From Oscillospiraceae bacterium (GTDB lineage Bacteria > Bacillota_A > Clostridia > Oscillospirales > CAG-272): DNA of 46,966 nt. The stretch spans positions 1 through 46,966 of the forward strand of contig SVRU01000008.1 in assembly GCA_015064665.1 (NCBI GenBank), read 5' to 3'. Below, piece after piece: positions 40,472-46,966 of this stretch (positions are counted from its first letter, which is position 1; each line of letters starts with the position of its first letter). A program made the position numbers and the translations under genes. The notes under the pieces were generated by a model. That model searched no databases. It was not told the origin of the DNA and worked only from the letters and a program-made list of their open reading frames with translations.

Positions 40472-41830
40472 TTAATTCTTGAGCGAGTGTATGGGCGCGG
40501 GAATTCTTCCGCCGCGCGAAATAAAATCGGCGCAGGATTCGCGCTTAACGGGCATTATCGGAGCATAGCCGAGAAGACCGCCGAATTCGACCGATTCACC
40601 GACGTCTTTCCCGTATACGGGAATAACTCTGACCGCGGTGGTTTTATTGTTTACAACGCCTATCGAAATTTCGTCGGCAATTATGCCCGAAATCGTGCTT
40701 GCTTCGGTGTCGCCGGGGATGGCAATCATATCGAGTCCGACCGAGCAAACAGCCGTCATCGCCTCAAGCTTTTCAAGCGTAAGAGTGCCCGCCTTGACCG
40801 CGTCTATCATACCTCTGTCCTCAGACACCGGAATAAACGCTCCCGAAAGTCCGCCGACGTGGCTCGATGCCATAACTCCGCCCTTTTTCACCGCATCGTT
40901 AAGCATGGCGAGGGCGGCAGTCGTGCCGTGAGTTCCGCACCTTTCAAGTCCCATATTTTCAAGGATTTCCGCAACCGAATCCCCCGCCGCCGGCGTCGGT
41001 GCGAGAGAGAGGTCGACGATACCGTAATTTACGCCAAGGCGCGACGATGCCTCGGCAGCAATAAGCTGTCCGACTCTGGTTATTTTGAAGGCAATTTTCT
41101 TAACAGTGTCCGCAAGAGCCGAAAAATCACACGCCCCCGCCTCTTTTACCGCTGCCGCGACGACTCCGGGGCCGCTGACGCCTACGTTTATAACCGTGTC
41201 GGATTCGCCGATACCGTGAAGCGCGCCCGCCATAAAAGGATTATCCTCGGGAACGTTTGAAAACACGACGAGCTTCGCGCATCCGATAGAGCCGTTGTCG
41301 CGGGTGAGATACGCGGTTTTCTTTATAATTTCGCCCATCTCGCGAACGGCGTCCATATTGATGCCCGCCTTAGTCGTAGCCACGTTTACCGACGAGCAGA
41401 CCATCGTGGTTTCCGAAAGGGCTTCGGGAATGGATTTTATAAGGTTTTTCGCCCCTAAGATCTCGCCCTTTTGAACGTGGGCGGAATATCCGCCGATAAA
41501 GTTTACGCCAAGCTCGCGCGCGGCGCGCTCAAGCACCTTTGCAAGTCTTACGAATCCGTCGGGAGAAAGCCCCGCGCCGACGTAGGATATCGGCGTTACG
41601 GATATTCTTTTGTTTACGATAGGTATGCCGTAGGTGCGTTCAAGCTCCGAGCAAACCGAAACGAGATCCTTTGCCGACCTCGTGATTTTATCGTAGATCT
41701 TCATCTCAAGCCGCGCGGGATCGTCGCTTATACAGTCAAAAAGAGATATACCCATAGTGACGGTACGTATATCTAGATTTTCCTCGCGGATCATTCTTAT
41801 GGTTTGCAGTATATCAAGGGTATTAAGCAT
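40472..41830 (-). CDS. UPF0210 (PFL-family) protein
   Basis: This cytoplasmic protein (452 aa) belongs to the UPF0210/DUF711 PFL-like family, with recognisable segments [33 protein letters not shown] and [18 protein letters not shown]. Structures of relatives resemble the pyruvate formate-lyase/glycyl-radical barrel, but no catalytic role is established. It begins one base after the stop of the ACT-domain gene (TGATATG), so the pair is translationally coupled; that pairing is conserved in many Bacillota and archaea, which suggests a functional complex. No signal peptide or membrane helix is seen. Confidence 0.93.
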   Translation of the reverse strand: MLNTLDILQTIRMIREENLDIRTVTMGISLFDCISDDPARLEMKIYDKITRSAKDLVSVCSELERTYGIPIVNKRISVTPISYVGAGLSPDGFVRLAKVLERAARELGVNFIGGYSAHVQKGEILGAKNLIKSIPEALSETTMVCSSVNVATTKAGINMDAVREMGEIIKKTAYLTRDNGSIGCAKLVVFSNVPEDNPFMAGALHGIGESDTVINVGVSGPGVVAAAVKEAGACDFSALADTVKKIAFKITRVGQLIAAEASSRLGVNYGIVDLSLAPTPAAGDSVAEILENMGLERCGTHGTTAALAMLNDAVKKGGVMASSHVGGLSGAFIPVSEDRGMIDAVKAGTLTLEKLEAMTAVCSVGLDMIAIPGDTEASTISGIIADEISIGVVNNKTTAVRVIPVYGKDVGESVEFGGLLGYAPIMPVKRESCADFISRGGRIPAPIHSLKN

Positions 41831-41831
41831 A

Positions 41832-42101
41832 TCAGATTCTGTGCATGGTGTTGAAGATATCCTCGTGCATTACGCGGATGTCAACTCCATTTTCTCCTCC
41901 CGCTTTGGCCATCGCGTCGGCAAACGCAGAAAAGTCCACGGTAAGCCCCTCGAGCGATACCATCATTATCATCGCAAAATATTCGTTCAAAACGGTCTGG
42001 CTGATATCTATGATATTCGCTCCGTACTTTGCGCACTCCGCGCTTGCCATAGCTATAATACCGACCTTATCCTTGCCCGTTACGGTTACAACGGCCTTCA
42101 T
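41832..42101 (-). CDS. ACT-domain protein (UPF0237)
   Basis: This 89-residue single ACT domain begins [20 protein letters not shown] and contains [13 protein letters not shown] and FAMIMMV, the typical pattern of the UPF0237 family. ACT domains usually bind amino acids or other small ligands and regulate partner proteins. The gene directly precedes and is coupled to the UPF0210 gene; the two proteins probably act together. A GGAGGTAAAT-type ribosome site is upstream of ATG 42101. The partner enzyme's activity is unknown, so the regulated reaction is unknown. Confidence 0.93.
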   Translation of the reverse strand: MKAVVTVTGKDKVGIIAMASAECAKYGANIIDISQTVLNEYFAMIMMVSLEGLTVDFSAFADAMAKAGGENGVDIRVMHEDIFNTMHRI

Positions 42102-42166
42102 ATTTACCTCCGAATTTGTTTTTCACGTTGGCTCAGCCGTACGGCTAAGCTTCAACAGGGTATATT

Positions 42167-42195
42167 ATTTTATCACACTTTTCGGCATTTGTCTA
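42167..42195 (-). promoter_or_regulatory. promoter of the ACT-UPF0210 operon
   Basis: TAGACA (42195-42190) and TAAAAT (42172-42167) on the minus strand have 17-nt spacing. Between it and the ACT start, a near-palindrome centred on GCCGTACGGC (42136-42145) may be an operator or a small hairpin. Confidence 0.6.
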
Positions 42196-42241
42196 TACTT
42201 TAGCGAATTATTTCTTATTTTTATTTATTGTTTTTCGAATA

Positions 42242-42270
42242 TTGAATTATTTTTTGATTTATGTTAGAAT
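42242..42270 (+). promoter_or_regulatory. promoter of the truB-addA operon
   Basis: TTGAAT (42242-42247) and TAGAAT (42265-42270) are separated by 17 nt, 23 nt before truB. Confidence 0.55.
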
Positions 42271-42293
42271 AGAAAAAAGGAGATTTAACTCTA

Positions 42294-43217
42294 ATGAAAA
42301 ACGGAATTATTGTAATAAACAAAGAGGACGGAATTTCATCCTTTGCCGTCGTAAGCCGCGCAAGACGGTTGCTCGGAGCTGAGAAAGCCGGCCATACGGG
42401 GACTCTTGACCCTATGGCGACCGGAGTTTTGCCCGTGCTTGTCGGCCGCGCGGTAAAGGCAAGCGAATATATGCTGACCTCGGACAAGCACTATCTTGCG
42501 ACGCTTTTGCTCGGAATCACCACCGACACCGAGGATATAACCGGAGATGAGCTTTCGGTATCCGACGCAATTCCCGAGGAGTCGGCGGTTTTTGAAGCAA
42601 TATATTCAATGCTCGGCGACTCGGAGCAGATTCCGCCTATGTACTCCGCGCTTAAGGTGGGCGGAAAAAAGCTTTGCGATATGGCAAGACGGGGCGAGGC
42701 GGTTGAAAGACAGCCGCGTCCGATAACCGTGCACGCCATCGAAGCGAGAAAAATCAACGACCGCGAATATGAAATAGACGTAAAATGCTCCAAGGGCACT
42801 TATATCAGAACCCTTTGCGCCGATATAGGCGCAAAGCTCGGATGCGGAGCGGTTATGAAAACCCTCGTCCGTATGGAAGCGTCGGGCTTTACCCTTAAAG
42901 ACGCCGTAACTCTCGGCGAGCTTGAGAATATGACCGACGAAGAGCGGTGCGCGAGAATTATTCCTACTGAGTATATATTCAGAAACGAAAGAAGAGTTAC
43001 TCTTCCGCCCTTTTTTGCAAGGCTCGCAAGATGCGGCGTTGAAATATACGTCAAAAAAATCGGGGTGTCTGCCGACGCGGGCGAAAGATTTGCCCTTTAC
43101 GACAGCGACGGTTTTTTTGCGCTTGGCGAGACGCGCGAGTATGAAGACGGACTTGCCATAAAGCCAATAAAGCAATTCGGCGAAATAAACCGTCAAAGCA
43201 CGGACAATAGTAAATAA
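42294..43217 (+). CDS. truB: tRNA pseudouridine-55 synthase TruB
   Basis: TruB converts U55 in the T-loop of tRNAs to pseudouridine. The catalytic motif GHTGTLDP is at residues 33-40 (Asp39), in the context LLGAEKAGHTGTLDPMATGVLPV, and the KCSKGTYIRTLCADIG segment follows, both typical of TruB. The length of 307 aa is normal, with a C-terminal PUA-like extension. AAAGGAG lies 11 nt before ATG 42294. The addA gene begins 17 nt after the stop, so the two form an operon; ribF, a common neighbour of truB, is not present here. Confidence 0.97.
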   Translation: MKNGIIVINKEDGISSFAVVSRARRLLGAEKAGHTGTLDPMATGVLPVLVGRAVKASEYMLTSDKHYLATLLLGITTDTEDITGDELSVSDAIPEESAVFEAIYSMLGDSEQIPPMYSALKVGGKKLCDMARRGEAVERQPRPITVHAIEARKINDREYEIDVKCSKGTYIRTLCADIGAKLGCGAVMKTLVRMEASGFTLKDAVTLGELENMTDEERCARIIPTEYIFRNERRVTLPPFFARLARCGVEIYVKKIGVSADAGERFALYDSDGFFALGETREYEDGLAIKPIKQFGEINRQSTDNSK

Positions 43218-43233
43218 CTGTCAGGAGTAGCAT

Positions 43234-46200
43234 ATGGGAAAAAGAGTGTTCACGAAAGAACAGCTCACGGCAATAGAGACGAGAGATAAATCGCTTCTCG
43301 TATCGGCGGCGGCAGGCTCGGGAAAGACGGCAACGCTGACCGAGAGAATAATTCGCTCGATAACCGACGGCACAGACCCCGAGGATATCGGCAGAATGCT
43401 CATCGTCACCTTTACGAATGCGGCGGTCGCCGAGCTGCGCGAGAGAATCAGCACGGCTCTTAAAGCAAAGCTTGCCGAAGAGCCCGACAACAAGCGAATA
43501 GAAAAACAGCTTTATATGCTTCCGTCCGCGCGCATATCGACGATAGATTCCTTTTGCAACGACCTTTTAAAAAACAACGCCGAGCGCTTCGGCATATCTC
43601 CGAAATACCGTATTGCCGACCCGATTGAAGCAAAGATTCTTACCCACTCGGTTTTGTCGGGGCTTATAGACGCAATTTACGAGGGAGAGGCAGGCGAGCT
43701 TTGCTCGCCTACCGAATTCGAAGAGCTTGCATTCTGCCTTGCGGGAGTGAAAAAGGATTCGGCACTTGAGGAGGTATTCGAGCTTTTATACGAGAAGTCG
43801 AAAAGCTGTGAGGAGGGCGTGAGGATTTACCGCCTTTTCTCCGACAGACTTTTTTCATACGCGGATATCGCGCTTGAGAAAAACCCTTACACCGAATACG
43901 CAATAGCGCGGGCGAAGGAAGCGGCGCATCACTTCCGCCGTGTGAGTGAAAAATTATACTCCGAGCTTGCGCCCGACGACAAATACCGCGCGGCGCTTGA
44001 TGCCGATATAACGATTTTAGCGGGCGTTGAAGCGGCAAAAACCTACTCCGAGACGAGAGAGGCTCTCCGCGTAAAGTTCCCCGCCCTGCCCGCCGTGAGA
44101 GGTGAAAAAACGGCGGCGCAAGCCGACGCGCAAGCAAGCAGAGCCGAGATGAAAAGAGTTCTTGACGAGCAGATTTTCGCAAGATATTTCGAATACACCG
44201 AGAAGGAATGGCGCGAGCATCTCGCGGCAATGGCGAAAACCGTCAGAATCCTCGCCCTGTTCCTTGAAAAATTCGACGCCTTGTATTTCGAAGAAAAAAA
44301 GGCGCGGGGAATGCTTGAATATTCCGATATAGAAAGACTCGCCTATCTCGCCCTTTACGACGGTGAAAATCCAAGCGAGCTCGCTTTATCCGAAAGAAAA
44401 AAATACTCGTCGGTTTACATTGACGAGTATCAGGACGTCAACGTCCTGCAAAACAAGATTTTCCTGGCAATATCCCAACCGACGAACAGATTCACCGTAG
44501 GTGATATCAAGCAATCGATATACGGATTCAGAAGTGCGCGCCCTGACATTTTCGCAGAAATGAAAAACAGCTATCCGCCAATCGACTCCTCGGACGGCTC
44601 GGACACCGCCTCGGTATTTATGTCGAAGAATTTCAGATGCGACAGAGGCGTAGTTGATTTCGTAAACGAAATATTTGACAGCGCCTTCTCGCTTTGCCGC
44701 GAATCCATCGGATACGTAAGTCAGGACCGTCTTGAATTTTCAAAGATTTACGACGGCGGCGAGCCGGAATACAAAAGACCCGAGATTCACCTTTTTCCCG
44801 ACAGCGCCGACGCAACCTACGGCGGATTTACCGCACGCGAATTTACTCCGCTCCACACGGCAGCCGAGATAAAAAGACTTCTTGACGAAGGAAGTCTTAA
44901 TTCGGGCGAGAAAATCGAGCCAAAGGATATCGCGATAGTAATACGCAAGGACAACGGGAGAATCAGACTCTACACCGAGGCGCTTCTGGCTCTCGGAATT
45001 CCCGTAAAATCGTCGGAGGGAAAGAACTTTTTTCTGAATCCCGAAATTCAGCTGATCCTCTGCCTTTTGAACGCGATAAACAACCCCATGCGAGATATTT
45101 ACCTTGCGGGACTTATGCTCTCACCCCTTTTCGAGTTTACTCCCGACGAGCTTTACAGAGCAAGGCGGATGCGCGCCCTTTCGCTTTGGGACTCGGTTAA
45201 AAGGTATTCCGAGGAGTATCCCGAGGAGAAAAAGTTTTCCGACTTTATAAGCGCGCTTGACCGCTACCGCCGTGTCTCCGAGGGCATGCGCGCCGACGAG
45301 CTTATCCTCAGACTTTATAACGAATGCGGAATTTTCGCTCTGACCGCAAAGGACGGCTCACGTGAGAATTTGATGCTGCTTTACGACTATGCGAAAAAAT
45401 TCGAATCCTCCTCGTTTGAGGGACTTTACAACTTCATAAATTACGTCAACACGGTTATAGAATCGGGAGCATCCTTTTCATCGAAAAGGGAGAGCGACGC
45501 GGCAAATTCGGTAACGATTTTAACGGTTCACAAATCCAAAGGTCTCGAGTATCCCGTAGTCTTTCTCGCCGACGCCGCATCCGACCTTATATCAAGAAAC
45601 GAGCGCAGCACAAGAGTTGCGTTTTCGGACGAGCTCGGCGTGGCTATGAGATTAAGAATTCCGGGCGGACTCGCTCTTGTTGAAAGCCCGATTTACAACG
45701 TCATAATCGACCGCAACTGCGACAGAAGCAGAGAGGAGGAATTGAGAGTCTACTACGTAGCTCTTACGAGAGCCAGAGAAAAGCTCTACATTATAGGCGC
45801 GCCGAAAACCTCGTCTCAGGAGGAATTCAACGAGCGCGTAAGGCTTAAAAATATTTATAAATCCCCCTACACCGTAAGAGAGTTAAAAACCTTTACCGAC
45901 GTTTTGTTCCTCACGGCTTCGAACGCAGAGGTCGTCTGGGCATCGCAGGACGGTGAAAACGAGGCTCAATTGTCACACGGGGAGAGCTTAAATTGCCAAA
46001 TAAAGCTTACAGACGCAGATTCAACGCGTCAAAATCCCGCCTTTGATTTGCAGCTTTACGACAGTCTTAAGGATAGATTTTCCTATAAATATCCCCGTCC
46101 GCATCTCACGCTTTTGCCCGAAAAGCTGTCGATATCAAGCCTTTATCCGTCGGTGCTTGACGGCACCGAGGAAGAGCCGCGGCTCTTCATTGACGGCGAG

Positions 46201-46809
46201 AAATTCGACAACCGTGAAAGCAGTATGAGAGCGCCCGATTTTATATCTCAAAGCAAGGATAGAAGAAGCTCCGCCGAGGGCATTGCAACCCACAATTTTA
46301 TGCAGTTTTTTAACGTCGAAAGATTTGCCGACAGCGACGCTGAAGAAGAGCTTTCGCGGCTTGTTAAGGAGGGCTTTATTTCGTCGGAAAACGCAGAGCT
46401 GGTTCGGCTCTCTGAGATTGAGCTGTTCAGAAAATCCGAGCTTTACGGAGAGATGCAAAGAGCCGAAAAGCTGTATCGCGAATTCAGATTCAGCGTGATG
46501 CTCCCCGCCTCTCTTTTCACCGAAAACGAAGAAAAAAAGAAGCTTCTCAAGGATGAAAAAATCCTTCTTCAAGGAGTTATGGACTGCATAATTCTTGATT
46601 CCGACGGTGCACTTCACCTCGTGGATTACAAGACGGACAGACTTAAAAAAGAAGAGCTTGAAAACAAGGCTTTGGCGCAAAAAAAGCTTGCGAAAAAGCA
46701 CTCGCTGCAGCTCTCCTATTACGCTCTGGCAATCGAAAAAATCTTTGGTACTTTACCGAAAACAACGAGAATTTACTCACTTCCGCTCGGCGACACGGTG
46801 TCGCTTTGA
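43234..46809 (+). CDS. addA: ATP-dependent helicase/nuclease subunit AddA
   Basis: AddA, with AddB, forms the AddAB helicase-nuclease that processes double-strand breaks and makes 3' tails for RecA, the Gram-positive RecBCD equivalent. Walker A SAAAGSGKTATLTERI is near residues 23-38, helicase motif II YIDEYQDVN near 391-399, and the SF1A C-terminal motif TVHKSKGLEYPVVFLADA lies near 765. The C-terminal RecB-like nuclease motif reads QGVMDCIIL...HLVDYKTDR. Length is 1191 aa, as usual. AddB normally lies directly upstream of addA, but truB does here; AddB may be elsewhere. AGGAG precedes ATG 43234. The repeat copy starts 20 nt after the stop. Confidence 0.95.
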   Translation: MGKRVFTKEQLTAIETRDKSLLVSAAAGSGKTATLTERIIRSITDGTDPEDIGRMLIVTFTNAAVAELRERISTALKAKLAEEPDNKRIEKQLYMLPSARISTIDSFCNDLLKNNAERFGISPKYRIADPIEAKILTHSVLSGLIDAIYEGEAGELCSPTEFEELAFCLAGVKKDSALEEVFELLYEKSKSCEEGVRIYRLFSDRLFSYADIALEKNPYTEYAIARAKEAAHHFRRVSEKLYSELAPDDKYRAALDADITILAGVEAAKTYSETREALRVKFPALPAVRGEKTAAQADAQASRAEMKRVLDEQIFARYFEYTEKEWREHLAAMAKTVRILALFLEKFDALYFEEKKARGMLEYSDIERLAYLALYDGENPSELALSERKKYSSVYIDEYQDVNVLQNKIFLAISQPTNRFTVGDIKQSIYGFRSARPDIFAEMKNSYPPIDSSDGSDTASVFMSKNFRCDRGVVDFVNEIFDSAFSLCRESIGYVSQDRLEFSKIYDGGEPEYKRPEIHLFPDSADATYGGFTAREFTPLHTAAEIKRLLDEGSLNSGEKIEPKDIAIVIRKDNGRIRLYTEALLALGIPVKSSEGKNFFLNPEIQLILCLLNAINNPMRDIYLAGLMLSPLFEFTPDELYRARRMRALSLWDSVKRYSEEYPEEKKFSDFISALDRYRRVSEGMRADELILRLYNECGIFALTAKDGSRENLMLLYDYAKKFESSSFEGLYNFINYVNTVIESGASFSSKRESDAANSVTILTVHKSKGLEYPVVFLADAASDLISRNERSTRVAFSDELGVAMRLRIPGGLALVESPIYNVIIDRNCDRSREEELRVYYVALTRAREKLYIIGAPKTSSQEEFNERVRLKNIYKSPYTVRELKTFTDVLFLTASNAEVVWASQDGENEAQLSHGESLNCQIKLTDADSTRQNPAFDLQLYDSLKDRFSYKYPRPHLTLLPEKLSISSLYPSVLDGTEEEPRLFIDGEKFDNRESSMRAPDFISQSKDRRSSAEGIATHNFMQFFNVERFADSDAEEELSRLVKEGFISSENAELVRLSEIELFRKSELYGEMQRAEKLYREFRFSVMLPASLFTENEEKKKLLKDEKILLQGVMDCIILDSDGALHLVDYKTDRLKKEELENKALAQKKLAKKHSLQLSYYALAIEKIFGTLPKTTRIYSLPLGDTVSL

Positions 46810-46828
46810 GCTTGATTATTTAAGAAAC

Positions 46829-46966
46829 AAAAAGGGGCCGGCGCATTTGGGCGCAAACAAAAATGACCGAAAAATAAATAAAAAGCTCAAAAATTAATTA
46901 ATGAGCTAAGAAATTACTGTATAAGGTTGAAATTCTACGAATTTCTCCATTAAACTGGGGTCATTT
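46829..46966 (+). repeat. 138-bp interspersed repeat, copy 2 (truncated by window)
   Basis: Matches the reverse complement of 24163-24300 with 4 mismatches over 138 positions. It begins 19 nt after the addA stop and runs past the window end, so its full length is unknown. It carries the same inner stems (AGCTCA/TGAGCT, GAAATTC/GAATTTC) and the AAAATGACC...GGTCATTT inverted ends. Both copies lie immediately behind a gene in sense orientation. Confidence 0.85.

Overview
The window looks like chromosome from a spore-forming, Gram-positive Clostridia-type anaerobe (Bacillota), probably an uncultured gut or rumen lineage. The clues are a SpoIIE gene, an ileS gene behind an isoleucine T-box, strong AGGAGG-type ribosome sites, consensus TTGACA/TATAAT promoters, an AddA-type recombination nuclease, a cobalamin riboswitch and BFD-type FAD oxidoreductases. 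No rRNA, tRNA or CRISPR array was seen. The species cannot be named from the sequence alone.

Layout. 1-3775 is the right-hand part of a Tn7-like transposon: a partial TnsC ATPase, a TnsB DDE transposase, a very short TnsA-like nuclease and a repeat-rich end. It abuts the 3' end of guaA, which encodes only the ATP-pyrophosphatase half of GMP synthase. 4935-12169 holds an amidase-domain protein, an EamA transporter, an orphan SbcD/YhaO-like phosphoesterase with eroded metal-binding motifs, an orphan N6-adenine methylase and a TetM/EF-G-like GTPase fused to a Rae1/YacP NYN nuclease. 12230-20412 holds a tyrosine phosphatase and SGNH esterase pair, an alpha/beta hydrolase and M16C protease pair, and a P-type ATPase. 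20566-25522 holds T-box-controlled ileS and, convergent to it, a cobalamin-riboswitch operon (DUF4430 lipoprotein plus ECF S-component). 25592-33139 holds three leftward operons: MBL hydrolase/GH39/PAP2; a CocE-like hydrolase; and a GlpA-like/FAD oxidoreductase/DUF1667 module. 33140-33751 is a palindromic repeat cluster. It is followed by spoIIE, a 1208-residue coiled-coil lipoprotein with a very strong promoter and structured leader, the UPF0210/ACT pair, and truB-addA.

The most striking items are the ribosome-protection GTPase-Rae1 fusion, the Tn7-like element using the guaA 3' end as its apparent attachment site, the vitamin B12-controlled lipoprotein/ECF pair, and a 138-bp repeat present twice (24163-24300 and 46829-46966, 4 mismatches). 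Each repeat copy lies just behind a gene in the sense direction. Function assignments rest on motifs read by eye; no database search was possible.
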